Of a DNA stretch of 64,000 bases, positions 11,641 to 21,215 are shown one piece after another. This stretch comes from VRUE01 sp963697805 (GTDB taxonomy: Bacteria > Actinomycetota > Thermoleophilia > Solirubrobacterales > 70-9), in contig CAVOPB010000001.1 in NCBI GenBank assembly GCA_963697805.1, forward strand, positions 124,001-188,000, read 5' to 3'. Each line of letters opens with the position of its first letter. Positions within the stretch are counted from its first letter, which is position 1. The notes below the pieces were generated by a model, which searched no databases, had not been told where the DNA came from, and worked only from the letters and a program-made list of their open reading frames with translations. The position numbers were made by a program, and so were the translations under genes.

Positions 11641-11670
11641 TCGCAGACAGGCGTCGCGAGCGGGGCGATC

Positions 11671-12408
11671 TCAGTAGAGGGCCGTCGCCAAACGACGGCG
11701 GTACTCGCGCGCCGCGGGGTCGGCCTGGTCGCCCTCGCTGAGGATGCCGATCGCGGCGCGGCGCAGGTCCTCCCGGGTCTCGCCCTCGGCGTCGCCGATC
11801 GCCTCGAGCAGGCCGTCGAGAGCCGCCTCACGGTCTCCGTTGTCGAGCGCCTCGAACGCGTCCACAGCCACCCCCGCCCTGGCCAGGCGGATCCTCGCCG
11901 CCACTCCTTCGGCGGCGAAATCGCCCTGGTGGGGCTCGAGCGCGGCCAGCGCTTCGTCCTCGGCGCCCCGCTCGAGGCGGGCCCGCGCGAGCGCGACGGC
12001 GATGTCGGCGCGGCGGGGCTCGAGCTCCGACGCCTCTCGCAGGGAAAGCTCATCGCCGGCGGCCAAGAGCTCATCGGCCCGCGACGGGACCAGCGAGTCG
12101 AAGAACTCTTCGACCTTCGCCTTCGGCACCGCGCCGACGAATTCCGAAGCGACGTCGCCGTCGCGGAAGGCCTTCACCGCCGGTATCCCCTGCACCCGGT
12201 AGCGAGCGGAGATCGCCTGATTCGCGTCGACGTCGACCTTCGCGAGGACGACCCTGTCACCTCGCGCCGCCTCGGCCGCCTCGAGCGCCGGGGTCAGGGT
12301 CCGGCATGGCCCGCACCACTCGGCCCAGAAGTCGACCACCACCGGGACCGCCCGCGAGCGCTCGATCACCTCGCGCTCGAAGGTCGCTTCGCTGACGTCG
12401 ATCGCCAT
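11671..12408 (-). CDS. Thioredoxin-domain protein with C-terminal TPR-like region (CnoX/YbbN type)
   Basis: 245 residues. Residues 1-110 are a thioredoxin fold with an intact redox site, WAEWCGPCRTLTP, and the cis-proline loop VQGIPAV. The remaining 135 residues are alanine/glutamate-rich helices resembling the TPR/TPR_20 half of CnoX (YbbN), including the closing DPAAREYRRRLATALY typical of this family. Unlike E. coli CnoX, which lacks a working pair, this one keeps CxxC, so it could act both as oxidoreductase and as holdase for chaperonin clients. Cytoplasmic; no signal peptide. A terminator hairpin lies just upstream. Confidence 0.88.
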   Translation of the reverse strand: MAIDVSEATFEREVIERSRAVPVVVDFWAEWCGPCRTLTPALEAAEAARGDRVVLAKVDVDANQAISARYRVQGIPAVKAFRDGDVASEFVGAVPKAKVEEFFDSLVPSRADELLAAGDELSLREASELEPRRADIAVALARARLERGAEDEALAALEPHQGDFAAEGVAARIRLARAGVAVDAFEALDNGDREAALDGLLEAIGDAEGETREDLRRAAIGILSEGDQADPAAREYRRRLATALY

Positions 12409-12423
12409 GTCCCCAGGTTAAAA

Positions 12424-12459
12424 GACGAGCGCCGCGACCCATTGGCCGCGGCGCTCGTC
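12424..12459 (-). terminator. Rho-independent terminator after the MMPL gene
   Basis: A perfect 13-base stem (GACGAGCGCCGCG at 12424-12436 with its complement at 12447-12459, 10-base loop) is followed on the minus strand by TTTT (12423-12420). It lies 21 bases past the MMPL stop and just before the thioredoxin gene. Confidence 0.8.
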
Positions 12460-12480
12460 GATCGCGTCAGGCGAATCTGT

Positions 12481-14667
12481 CTACGCCTGTGCGGGGTCCA
12501 CCTCCGGCTCGGTTCCGAGCCTCGGCAGCCACCGCAGCGAGGAGGGCAGGTACCAGTTGCGGTCGCCGAGCAGCGCCATTGACGCCGGCAGCAGGATCGC
12601 CCGCACGATCGTCGCGTCGATCAGGACCGCGACCGCGAGCCCCACGCCCATCTCTTTCATGTCGATGATGGTGAGGGTCGCGAAGATCGAGAAGACCGCG
12701 ACCATCACCAGCGCCGCGCTCGTCACCGTCCCCGCGGTGCTCGAGATTCCCTCGCGGACCGCGTCGTCGCTGCTCATTCCCCTGTCGATTCCCTCGCGGA
12801 CCCGGCTCAGGATCAGCACGTGGTAGTCCATCGAGAGGCCGAACAGGATCACGAACAGGAACATCGGCACCCAGGAGCTGACGCCCCCGTTGGAGTGGAA
12901 GCCGAGCAGGCCCTCGCCCAGCCCGTCCTGGAAGACGAGCACCAGGACCCCGTAGGCGGCGCCGACGGAGAGCAGGTTGAGGACGATCGCCTTGATCGGC
13001 ACCACCAGCGACCGGAAGGTGACCAGCAGCAACAGGAAGGCGAATCCGAGGACGAAGGCGATCACGAGCGGCAGCCGCTGGGCCAACTGCTCGTTGAAAT
13101 CCTTCGACTCGGCCGCTGCGCCGGTCACGTTCACTTCGGCGCCGGGGGCGTCGGCGAACGCATTCGGGACGATCTGGTCGCGGATCCGCTCCATCGCCGC
13201 CGTCGCGGTGCCGTCGCTCGAGCTGCCAACGGTCGGAACCTCGATCGAGGCGACGGTGCCGTCGGCGCTGGTCTGCACCGTCACCGGGCCGTTGACGACC
13301 CGGTCCTCACGGGCGTTCCGCTTGAGGTCGCCGATCGCCGCCGCCACCGGACCGGAGGTGACATCGCCGGCCTTGACGACGACCGTCGAGCCGGCCGCTT
13401 CGTCCGGGAATGCCTTGGTGATGTGGTCGTAGGTGCGCACGATCGGGATGTCGCGCGGCATGTCGTCGGGGCCGCTGACGATCGTCTGCAGGCCGAGCGC
13501 GGGTACCGAGAGGGCGACGAGAACGCCGCCCGCGGCGATCACTGAGACGACCGGGTGCCGCATCACCCCGTCGACCACCGACGACCAGACCGAGCGGCCA
13601 CCGCGGCGGCCGACGATCCTGTGCAGGAACGGGATCCTGCCCTTCTCGACGCGATCGCCGAGGGCCGAGAGGACGGCGGGCAGGACCGTGATTGAGGCGA
13701 ACAGCGCGACCGCAACGACGGTCATCGTCGCGACCGCGAACGAGATGAAGGTCGGGTCGCCGCTGAGCAGCATCCCGGCCATCGCCGCGATCACCGTCAC
13801 CCCGGAGACGAGGACGGCCCGACCCGACGTCGCCGCCGCGGCGGCCAGGGCCGCCTCCTCCGACCTGCCGGCCCGCCGCTCGGCGCGCTCGCGCCGCAGG
13901 TAGAACAACGAGTAGTCGACGCCGACCGCGAGCCCGACGAGGACGACGACGGCGGAGACGTTGGGATCCATCGGGACGAGCTGGCTCGGCAATGCCAGCA
14001 GGCCGGTTGTGGCGAGCACCGCCGAGAACGCCAGCAGCAGCGGCACGAGAGCCGCCACGAGGGCGCCGAAGGCGAGCACGAGGATGATCAGGGTGACCGG
14101 CAGCGAGGTCGTTCCGGCCTTGCTGAGGTCGTCGCTGAAGACCGCTTCCAGTGCCTTGTTGGCGCTGGCGTCGCCCAGCTCCTCGATCCGCATGTCCGGA
14201 TGGCGCCGCTGGGCGGCGGCGACCGCGGCGAGGCTGGCGTCGACCTTGGCTTCAGCCACTTCGTCGTCTTTCGGGAGTTGGAATTCGACCAGAGCGGAGT
14301 GCCCGTCGGCGGACACCTGGCCGCCGCCAGACCGCGGCGAGCTGACCTTGCTCACGGCCGGGACGGCGGAGACGCTGCGTGTCACATCGGCGATCGCGGC
14401 CTGGAAGCCGGGGGCGTCGACGCTGCGGTCGCGACTCTGAATGAGGACGCTCTCACCGTTCGAAGTCAGGTTCGACCGTTCGAGTGCGACCTCGGCGCGG
14501 CCGGCCTCGCCGGAGACCGCTTCGGCGTCGGTCAACTGCTTCTGGCCCACGGTGGCGCCGATCACGAGCGAGACAACCACGAAGGCCAGCCACCCGAAGA
14601 TGGCCGTCTTGCGATGGGTCGCGCTCCATTCGGCGGCGCGGGCTGCGATGTTCGTCCTGGGCTGCAT
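12481..14667 (-). CDS. MMPL/RND-family membrane exporter
   Basis: 728 residues from the ATG at 14665-14667, which has AAAGGA at a good distance; a longer frame adds an unconserved leader. The layout is that of MmpL/HpnN transporters: helix 1 (residues about 23-42), a first extracytoplasmic loop, a block of five helices with VVVLVGLAVGVDYSLFYLRR (the proton-relay Asp/Tyr motif), a second loop, then a second block of helices with FVILFGLSMDYHVLILSRVREG. Both conserved GxxxDY motifs are present. Such proteins use proton motive force to export lipids, siderophores or drugs. It is divergent from a receiver-kinase-regulator set, which might control it. Confidence 0.92.
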   Translation of the reverse strand: MQPRTNIAARAAEWSATHRKTAIFGWLAFVVVSLVIGATVGQKQLTDAEAVSGEAGRAEVALERSNLTSNGESVLIQSRDRSVDAPGFQAAIADVTRSVSAVPAVSKVSSPRSGGGQVSADGHSALVEFQLPKDDEVAEAKVDASLAAVAAAQRRHPDMRIEELGDASANKALEAVFSDDLSKAGTTSLPVTLIILVLAFGALVAALVPLLLAFSAVLATTGLLALPSQLVPMDPNVSAVVVLVGLAVGVDYSLFYLRRERAERRAGRSEEAALAAAAATSGRAVLVSGVTVIAAMAGMLLSGDPTFISFAVATMTVVAVALFASITVLPAVLSALGDRVEKGRIPFLHRIVGRRGGRSVWSSVVDGVMRHPVVSVIAAGGVLVALSVPALGLQTIVSGPDDMPRDIPIVRTYDHITKAFPDEAAGSTVVVKAGDVTSGPVAAAIGDLKRNAREDRVVNGPVTVQTSADGTVASIEVPTVGSSSDGTATAAMERIRDQIVPNAFADAPGAEVNVTGAAAESKDFNEQLAQRLPLVIAFVLGFAFLLLLVTFRSLVVPIKAIVLNLLSVGAAYGVLVLVFQDGLGEGLLGFHSNGGVSSWVPMFLFVILFGLSMDYHVLILSRVREGIDRGMSSDDAVREGISSTAGTVTSAALVMVAVFSIFATLTIIDMKEMGVGLAVAVLIDATIVRAILLPASMALLGDRNWYLPSSLRWLPRLGTEPEVDPAQA

Positions 14668-14828
14668 GGGGTTCCTTTCGGGAGGGGTTGAATGCGACGA
14701 GCCCAGACTCCCAGCGCGGGAATCCCACTCCAATGCGGCTGGCAGGCGTCTCGAGGGGCGGTATCCCCGCCGGCAATGGTGGGGTTAGCCGTACCCTCGG
14801 ACCCCCTGCGATGCAGGACAATCGAGGC

Positions 14829-15182
14829 ATGCCCACCTCAGTCCTCATAGTCGACGACCACCCGAGCTTCAGGCTCAGCGCGCGGCGGATGCTGGAGGCC
14901 TCCGGCTATTCCGTGGCGGGCGAGGCCGAGACCGGCGCCGCCGCCCTAGCCGCAGTCCGAGAGCTGAGGCCTGACCTGGTCCTGCTCGACGTCCAGCTTC
15001 CCGACATCGACGGCTTCGAGGTCGCGATGCGCCTCGATGCTGCGGGCGACTGTCCGGCGATCGTCCTCACCTCGAGCCGGGAGATCTCGGACTTCGGGGC
15101 CGCGGTCGCCGAAAGCCCGGCCCGCGGCTTCGTCACCAAGGGCGAGCTGAGCGGTGAGAGACTCGCGGCGTTGACCGGATGA
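14829..15182 (+). CDS. Receiver-only response regulator
   Basis: 117 residues forming a single CheY-like receiver: acidic pair IVDDH near residues 8-10, phospho-acceptor Asp in LVLLDVQLPDIDGF, Thr/Ser in IVLTSS and the conserved Lys in GFVTKGEL. There is no output domain. Start is the ATG at 14829-14831. The stop overlaps the kinase start by four bases. It may be a phosphate sink or relay for the kinase next door, or may modulate it. It faces away from the MMPL exporter across about 160 bases of likely shared promoter. Confidence 0.9.
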   Translation: MPTSVLIVDDHPSFRLSARRMLEASGYSVAGEAETGAAALAAVRELRPDLVLLDVQLPDIDGFEVAMRLDAAGDCPAIVLTSSREISDFGAAVAESPARGFVTKGELSGERLAALTG

Positions 15183-16654
15183 CCAGCCTGCGCCGCGCCC
15201 TGATCGCACTCGCGTTCCTCGCCTTCGCCTCCGGAGTCGGTTCGGTGGCGTTGATTCTGACCAGCGACCATGAAAGTTCGCGCGGACTGGCCGCGTCGCT
15301 GACTCTGGTCGCGGGCTGGGGCTTCACCGGGGCAGGGCTCTTCGCCTGGGACCGGCGGCCGGGGAACAAGACGGGGCCGTTGATGATGGCGATCGGGTTC
15401 ACCTGGTTCCTGCGGGCCCTGGGGGCGTCGGACAACAGCGTCGTCTTCACGATCGGAGCCGCCTGCTTCACGGTCCCCTTCGCGATCCTCATCCACCTGC
15501 TGGTCTCGTTCCCCTCCGGCCGGCTGAGGACGAGCACCCAACGGGCGCTCGTGGGGGTCGCCTACTTCATCACCACCGTCATGCAGGTCGCCTGGATCCT
15601 GTTCGCCGACCCCGAGAAGGAAGGCTGCGAAGGCTGCCCGGAAAACGCAGCGATGATCGGCCACGCCGGCGTCGGTGAAGCGATCAGCACGGTACAGGGG
15701 CTGATCGCGATCCCGCTGATTGCCGCGACCGTGGTGGTGCTCTACCGGCGCTGGCGCCACAGCCCATCCAGCGAGCGGCGGGCCCTGACCCCGGTCCTCG
15801 CCACCGGGGGGCTCGCGTTCGTCTTCCTCTTGAGCCAGGTGACCGTCGGTCAGATCGGGATCTCCGACGAGGCCGAACTCGTGGCGTTCGTAGCCGCGAT
15901 TGCCGTCTTCGCCTGCCTCCCCTTTGCCTTCCTGCTCGGGCTGCTTCGCTCCCGCATCGGCCGTGACGAGGAGATTCGCAGCGCCCTGACCGCTGAGAAC
16001 GCTCAGCTCACGTCCGAACTGCAGGCGACGGTCGAGGAGCTGCGCGCATCCCGGGCCCGCATCGTCGAGGCCGGCTATGCCGAGCGCCGCCGCGTCGAGC
16101 GCGACCTCCACGACGGCGCGCAACAGCGCCTGGTCGCTCTGATGATGAACCTGCGGCTGGCCCGCGGCAGGCTCGACTCCGACCCGGCCGCAACCGCAGA
16201 GTTGCTCGACGAGGCACTCGAGGAGCTCGCGGCGGCCACCTCGGAGCTGCGCGAGCTCGCCCGCGGCATCCACCCGGCGGTGCTCAGCGACCGTGGGCTG
16301 GAGGCGGCGATCGGGAGCCTCGCCGATCGCTCGCCGGTTCCGGTGGAGATTCTCGAGACCCCGAGCGAACGCCTGCCGGAATCGGTCGAGTCGGCGAGCT
16401 ATTTCGTGATCGCCGAGGCCCTGACCAACATCGCACGCTACGCCGGGGCCGACAGCGCGACCGTACGAGTGGCACGGATGGACGGGGTGGTCGAGGTCGA
16501 GGTGCGCGACGACGGCATCGGTGGTGCCGACCCGGATGCGGGGACCGGTTTGCGGGGCCTCGCCGACAGGGTTGCGGCGCTCGAAGGGCAGTTCGAGGTA
16601 TCCGGCGAGACCGACGACGGCACGACTGTGCGCGCGAGGATCCCTTGCGGGTAG
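15179..16654 (+). CDS. Membrane sensor histidine kinase, HisKA_3 (NarL-partner) type
   Basis: 491 residues. The first 260 hold about eight hydrophobic helices with only short loops, so the signal is probably sensed in or at the membrane. A coiled-coil linker (EEIRSALTAENAQLTSELQA) leads to the dimerisation/phosphoacceptor helix RRRVERDLHDGAQQRLVALM, where His of LHDGAQQ is the site. The HATPase_c domain has the N-box EALTNIARYA, G1 DDGIGG and G2 GTGLRGLADRVAALEG. It is sandwiched between a receiver-only protein and a LuxR regulator with overlaps on both sides, so the three are translated together. Confidence 0.95.
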   Translation: MTSLRRALIALAFLAFASGVGSVALILTSDHESSRGLAASLTLVAGWGFTGAGLFAWDRRPGNKTGPLMMAIGFTWFLRALGASDNSVVFTIGAACFTVPFAILIHLLVSFPSGRLRTSTQRALVGVAYFITTVMQVAWILFADPEKEGCEGCPENAAMIGHAGVGEAISTVQGLIAIPLIAATVVVLYRRWRHSPSSERRALTPVLATGGLAFVFLLSQVTVGQIGISDEAELVAFVAAIAVFACLPFAFLLGLLRSRIGRDEEIRSALTAENAQLTSELQATVEELRASRARIVEAGYAERRRVERDLHDGAQQRLVALMMNLRLARGRLDSDPAATAELLDEALEELAAATSELRELARGIHPAVLSDRGLEAAIGSLADRSPVPVEILETPSERLPESVESASYFVIAEALTNIARYAGADSATVRVARMDGVVEVEVRDDGIGGADPDAGTGLRGLADRVAALEGQFEVSGETDDGTTVRARIPCG

Positions 16655-17298
16655 TCCTCGCCGACGATTCGACCCTGCTGCGCGAGGGCTTGGTGCGGCT
16701 CCTCGAGGAGGCCGAGCTGGAGGTCGTCGGCCAGTCGAGCGACGCCGAGGACCTGCTGCGGAAGGTCCGCGCCCACAAGCCCGATGTCGCGATCGTCGAC
16801 GTGCGGATGCCTCCGACCCACACCGACGAGGGGCTCAGGGCTGCGCGCGAGATCCGCGCCGAGCTGCCCGAGGTCGGCGTTCTCGTGCTGTCCCAGTACG
16901 TCGAGATCGCCTACGCGCGCGAGCTCCTTGCCGAGAGTGCCGAGGGGCTCGGCTACCTGCTCAAGGACCGAGTCTCGGACGTCGGCGCCCTCACCGACGC
17001 CGTCCGCCGGGTCGGAGCCGGTGGATCGGCCCTCGACCCTGAGGTCGTCTCCAAGATGCTCGGCCGCAGGCGCGTCGACGACCCCCTCGACGAGCTGACG
17101 CCGCGTGAGCGCGAGGTGCTAGGCCTGATGGCGGAGGGCCGCTCCAACGCCGCGATCGCCGCCGAGCTGGTGGTGACCGAGCGTGCGGTCGAGAAGCACG
17201 TGACCGGCATCTTCTCCAAGCTCGACCTCACCGCCAGCAGCGAGGACCACCGACGGGTGCTTGCCGTACTGCGCTTCCTCGACCAACCCACCGGATAG
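16645..17298 (+). CDS. LuxR/NarL-family response regulator
   Basis: 217 residues, starting at a TTG that overlaps the kinase end by ten bases. Residues 1-115 are a receiver (LADDS, phospho-Asp in VAIVDVRMPPTHTDEG, Lys in YLLKDRV). The C-terminal GerE helix-turn-helix reads LTPREREVLGLMAEGRSNAAI then EKHVTGIFSKLDL. This is the DNA-binding output of the system. The targets are unknown; the divergent MMPL exporter is the obvious candidate. Confidence 0.95.
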   Translation: MRVVLADDSTLLREGLVRLLEEAELEVVGQSSDAEDLLRKVRAHKPDVAIVDVRMPPTHTDEGLRAAREIRAELPEVGVLVLSQYVEIAYARELLAESAEGLGYLLKDRVSDVGALTDAVRRVGAGGSALDPEVVSKMLGRRRVDDPLDELTPREREVLGLMAEGRSNAAIAAELVVTERAVEKHVTGIFSKLDLTASSEDHRRVLAVLRFLDQPTG

Positions 17299-17311
17299 AG
17301 CAGCGAACTGC

Positions 17312-18721
17312 TCAACCGGCGAGCGCGAGCTTCTCGTCGATGACCATGCGCTGCTCCTCGAGGGACCGGCCGCAGGATGCGGGCTCGGTGCCCTCGATGC
17401 GAACGACGGCTCCGTCGCACAGTCGGATCCGCATCCGACTCGGAAAGGTCATCCGAAGCGCCTCCACGTCGAGCTCATCGATGCCGGCGGCGGTGGGACC
17501 TCTCAGCCGTGCCCGCAGCGATTGAGCGAGCGCGCGGCGAAGGCGGGGCTCGGCGCGGACGGCACTCAGCAGCGCCGGCCCTGGATTGGCCCCGTCCATG
17601 TTGATGTCGCCGAGGCGGCGACGTATCCGCAGAAGGTCACGCAATCCCACGTCGTCCGCGGAAGCGCCGGCTTCGAGCGTGCCGAGCAGGGTCTGCGCGG
17701 TGAGCGCCGGGTCGTGACGGAGGCTCACCCTCGCGGCGAGATCTCGAATTTCACCCTCATGCTCCCGCAGCCAGGAGGGGTCCAGCTCGGTGGGAGTCAG
17801 CCGGCCGGCGAGCAGGGCGATCGCGGTGCTCAACCGCGCCGAGAAGTTGACCCTCACCGGTGAGAGATCGGGGCCATCCCCAAGCGACTCCATCTCACAG
17901 GTGAGCCAGCCCGCCTCGACCTTGATCTCGGCCACCGCTTCTGCCTCCACCTCGGCCGCGCACGCCGCCTCGGCGATCGACTGCAGGTAGGCACAGCCCG
18001 GCAGGCGCTTGAAGGCGAGGGTGTCGGTCAGCCAGACGCGGCCGAGCCCGCCGAACATCGCCGGTCGGGGTGCGAATGAGAGATTGGCGAGAACCCCGCG
18101 TGGGTGCTCGATCACGTCGATGGCGCCGGTCACGCCATCGGCAGCGAGCAGCGCCGCCCGGGCTCCCGCAGCCGCCGGCTCCGCCGCGGTCAGCAGCTTG
18201 CTGCCGGGCCCCATGAATCCCGGCCACATCCCGTACGGAGGCTGGTAGAGGGCGATCGCCAGAGCATGGGCCGTGCGACCGGCATCGAGACCGATTCCAA
18301 CGGACGCGGCCACGGCGGCGGAAGCACAGTGGATCGCCGCCCAGAACTGACCGTTGTGAGGGCCCAGGAAGAGGGCCGCGCCGAGCCGCCCCGCGACCTC
18401 GTTGGCGGCGACTCGGGCGAGCAGCGCTCGGTCCGGGCCGTCCGAGAAGGCGGCAGCGGCGGGCACGGCGGAGTGGCCGGTGTGCCCCATGAACAGATAG
18501 TCGTCCCAGTCGTGGGCGATCGACGCCGCGGCCGAGCGGTAGACCTGTCCGACGGGGCCGTCCGGGGCAACAGCGGCAAACGGAGCAGCTGCCGCTTCGC
18601 CGGCGGCTCGCCCGGCGGCGATGCTCTGCTCCTGTAGCTCGGCCCGCTCGCGAACGCTCGGAGGAAGGTCGCCGATCGCCAGGGTGGTGGCCCAACCGGC
18701 GATCTCCTCGCAGATCGTCAC
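17312..18721 (-). CDS. MmgE/PrpD-family protein
   Basis: 469 residues. The N-terminal all-helical region and the HTGHSAVPAAAAFSDG and GPGSKLLTAAEPAAAGARAALLA stretches match the MmgE/PrpD superfamily. That family includes 2-methylcitrate dehydratase, cis-aconitate decarboxylase and several uncharacterised enzymes. The neighbours give no methylcitrate-cycle context (no prpB or prpC), so the substrate is unknown. It ends 13 bases from the stop of the convergent LuxR regulator and is followed upstream by the uvrB end in the same direction. Confidence 0.82.
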   Translation of the reverse strand: MTICEEIAGWATTLAIGDLPPSVRERAELQEQSIAAGRAAGEAAAAPFAAVAPDGPVGQVYRSAAASIAHDWDDYLFMGHTGHSAVPAAAAFSDGPDRALLARVAANEVAGRLGAALFLGPHNGQFWAAIHCASAAVAASVGIGLDAGRTAHALAIALYQPPYGMWPGFMGPGSKLLTAAEPAAAGARAALLAADGVTGAIDVIEHPRGVLANLSFAPRPAMFGGLGRVWLTDTLAFKRLPGCAYLQSIAEAACAAEVEAEAVAEIKVEAGWLTCEMESLGDGPDLSPVRVNFSARLSTAIALLAGRLTPTELDPSWLREHEGEIRDLAARVSLRHDPALTAQTLLGTLEAGASADDVGLRDLLRIRRRLGDINMDGANPGPALLSAVRAEPRLRRALAQSLRARLRGPTAAGIDELDVEALRMTFPSRMRIRLCDGAVVRIEGTEPASCGRSLEEQRMVIDEKLALAG

Positions 18722-18746
18722 AACCCGATCGTCCCACGACCGGGCG

Positions 18747-20744
18747 CTAGGTCCCGGCCCGCATCCCGTCGAGGTCGCGGCGGAGCTCCTTCAGCTCGTC
18801 GCGGATCCTCGCCGCCTCCTCGAAGCGGAGGTCGTCGGCGGCGGCCAGCATCTCCTCCTCGAGGGCGACGATCGTCCGCTCTAGCTCCTCCGGGTCCTTG
18901 AATTCACCCGACCGCTTGCCGCGGCGTTTGCGCGGCGCCCGGTCCTCCATCGCCAGGAACTCGGACATCTCCGAAATTCCTTTGCGGACCGTCTCCGGGG
19001 TGATCCCGTGCTCCTCGTTGTAGGCGAGCTGGATCGCGCGACGGCGGTCGGTCTCGCGGATCGCCGCCGCCATCGCGTCGGTCTCGCGGTCGGCGTACAT
19101 CAGCACCGTCCCGTTGACGTTGCGGGCGGCGCGGCCGATCGTCTGGACGAGGCTCGTCTCGCCGCGCAGGAAGCCCTCCTTGTCGGCATCGAGGATCGCG
19201 ACCAGGGAGACCTCGGGAAGGTCGAGGCCCTCGCGCAGCAGGTTGACCCCGACCAGCACGTCGTATTCCCCGAGCCTCAGGTCGCGGATGATCTGGATCC
19301 GCTCCAGGGTGTCGATTTCGGAGTGCAGGTATCGGACCCGGATCCCGTACTCGAGCAGGTACGCGGTCAGGTCCTCGGCCATCTTCTTGGTCAGCGTCGT
19401 GACCAGGACCCGGTCGCCCGCGTCGGCCCGCGCCCTGATCTCGTTCATCAGGTCGTCGATCTGGTTCTTCGTCTCGCGGACGTCGATCTCAGGGTCGATG
19501 ATCCCGGTCGGTCGGACGATCTGCTCGACGACCCGGCCCGACTCGGCTTTCTCGAACGGGCCGGGGGTCGCCGAGACCATCACCAGCTGGTCGACCCGCT
19601 CGAGGAACTCGTCGAACTTTAGCGGCCGGTTGTCGATCGCCGACGGCAAGCGGAATCCGTAGTCGATCAGCGTCTGCTTGCGCGAGCGGTCCCCCTCGAA
19701 CATCCCGCCGAGCTGGGGGATCGTCTGGTGGGACTCGTCGACGAAGACGACGAAATCATCGGGGAAGTAGTCGATCAGGGTGTGCGGGGGGCTGCCCTCC
19801 GGCCGGCCGTCGAGGATCCGCGAGTAGTTCTCGATCCCCGAGGTGAACCCGAGCTCCTTCAGCATCTCGATGTCGTAGGCGGTCCGCTGGCGCAGCCGGT
19901 GCGCCTCGAGCTGCTTGCCCTCGGCCTCCAGTTCGGTCGTGCGGGCAGCGAGTTCGGCGCGGATCTCCTCGACCGCGCGCTCGAGGGTCTCGTCCCTGGT
20001 CACGTAATGCGACGCCGGCCAGACCGAGACGTGGTCGATCTCGTCGAGGATCTCGCCGGTCAGCGGGTCGAAGTGCTGGACCCCCTCGATCTCGTCGCCG
20101 AAGAGGGCGATCCGGTAGGCAGACTCGGCATAGGAGGGCATGATCTCCAGCACCTCGCCCCGCACCCGAAAGGTGCCGCGCCCGAGAGCCGAGTCGTTGC
20201 GCTGGTATTGCATTTTCACCAGCTTCCGCAGCACCTCGTCGCGGTCGATCACCTCACCGACTTTGAACAGCTGCATTTTTTCGTTGTAGACCTGGGGCGA
20301 GCCAATCCCGTAGATGCACGACACCGAGGCGACGATGATCACGTCGCGGCGGGCGAAGAGGGCCGCGGTGGCGGCGTGGCGGAGACGGTCGATCTCGTCG
20401 TTGATCGAGGAGTCCTTCTCGATGTAGAGGTCCTGCGCGGGGACATAGGCCTCCGGCTGGTAGTAGTCGTAATAGGAGACGAAGTACTCGACCGCGTTAT
20501 CGGGGAAGAACTCGCGGAACTCGTTGCAGAGCTGGGCCGCGAGCGTCTTGTTGTGGGCGATCACCAGCGACGGTCGTTGCACCGCCTCGATAGTCGCCGC
20601 CATCGTGAAGGTCTTGCCGGTCCCGGTTGCGCCGAGGAGGGTCTGGAAACGGTCGCCGGCGCCGAGGCCCTCGGCGAGCCCGGCGATTGCCGCCGGCTGG
20701 TCGGCGGTCGGGGTGTAGGCGGGGTTGAGCCTGAACTCGGGCAC
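18747..20744 (-). CDS. uvrB: Excinuclease ABC subunit B
   Basis: 665 residues from the GTG at 20742-20744 (protein start VPEFRLNPAYTP); a longer open frame upstream is not conserved and runs through the promoter region. UvrB is the damage-verifying helicase-like subunit. Seen: Walker A LLGATGTGKTFT, the beta-hairpin YYDYYQPEAYVP, DEXX-box VVFVDESH, helicase motif VLVGVNLLREGLDLPEV, QTIGRAARN, and the C-terminal UVR motif that binds UvrC (EEMLAAADDLRFEEAARIRD). Length and motifs are complete. Confidence 0.97.
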   Translation of the reverse strand: MPEFRLNPAYTPTADQPAAIAGLAEGLGAGDRFQTLLGATGTGKTFTMAATIEAVQRPSLVIAHNKTLAAQLCNEFREFFPDNAVEYFVSYYDYYQPEAYVPAQDLYIEKDSSINDEIDRLRHAATAALFARRDVIIVASVSCIYGIGSPQVYNEKMQLFKVGEVIDRDEVLRKLVKMQYQRNDSALGRGTFRVRGEVLEIMPSYAESAYRIALFGDEIEGVQHFDPLTGEILDEIDHVSVWPASHYVTRDETLERAVEEIRAELAARTTELEAEGKQLEAHRLRQRTAYDIEMLKELGFTSGIENYSRILDGRPEGSPPHTLIDYFPDDFVVFVDESHQTIPQLGGMFEGDRSRKQTLIDYGFRLPSAIDNRPLKFDEFLERVDQLVMVSATPGPFEKAESGRVVEQIVRPTGIIDPEIDVRETKNQIDDLMNEIRARADAGDRVLVTTLTKKMAEDLTAYLLEYGIRVRYLHSEIDTLERIQIIRDLRLGEYDVLVGVNLLREGLDLPEVSLVAILDADKEGFLRGETSLVQTIGRAARNVNGTVLMYADRETDAMAAAIRETDRRRAIQLAYNEEHGITPETVRKGISEMSEFLAMEDRAPRKRRGKRSGEFKDPEELERTIVALEEEMLAAADDLRFEEAARIRDELKELRRDLDGMRAGT

Positions 20745-20779
20745 GGAATGACGATAGCGAGCGCCCCTGGCGGCCTCCC

Positions 20780-20818
20780 GTGGTGCCTTTCTCTCGAATG
20801 AGGGCAACAAGGCACCAC
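20780..20818. repeat. Inverted repeat between uvrB and the DoxX-like gene
   Basis: GTGGTGCCTT (20780-20789) and its exact complement (20809-20818) with a 19-base spacer, in the short space between two divergent starts. It could be an operator or an extragenic palindrome. Confidence 0.55.
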
Positions 20819-20846
20819 AGGTGGTCTGTTGGCAGACTTCCAACCG

Positions 20847-21215
20847 ATGACGTTCTCCCAGAAGGCGCTGGCGGGATTCTTCACGTTCGCGGGGACGATG
20901 CACTTCGTGATCCCGCGCAGCTACCGGGCAATGATGCCGCCCTCCCTCCCCTACCACCGTGAGGCGGTGATCGTCAGCGGCCTGGCCGAGATCGCCGGCG
21001 GAGCCGCGGTCGTCCCGCGCCGGACCCGCCGCTTCGCGCGCTGGTGGCTGCTCGCGCTGCTGGCCTTGGTCTTCCCGGCCAACGTCCACATGGCCGTCAA
21101 CCCCGAGCAGGTCCGCGGCCTCGACCTCGACAAAGTCCCTCGCTGGGCGCTCTGGGCCCGGCTGCCGCTCCAGCCCCTCTGCATGCTCTGGGTCTGGCGC
21201 GCGACTCGCGGCTAG
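20847..21215 (+). CDS. DoxX-like small membrane protein
   Basis: 122 residues with about four hydrophobic segments (AGFFTFAGTMHFVIP, REAVIVSGLAEIAGGAAVV, WWLLALLALVFPANVHMAV, PLQPLCMLWVWRAT). The MHFVIP, GLAEIAGG and PANVHMAV steps are the DoxX/DoxD-like pattern. The ATG at 20847 is preferred over a TTG six codons upstream. The role is not known; DoxX relatives take part in thiosulfate or redox metabolism in some organisms. Its stop overlaps that of the convergent hypothetical protein by four bases. Confidence 0.8.
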   Translation: MTFSQKALAGFFTFAGTMHFVIPRSYRAMMPPSLPYHREAVIVSGLAEIAGGAAVVPRRTRRFARWWLLALLALVFPANVHMAVNPEQVRGLDLDKVPRWALWARLPLQPLCMLWVWRATRG

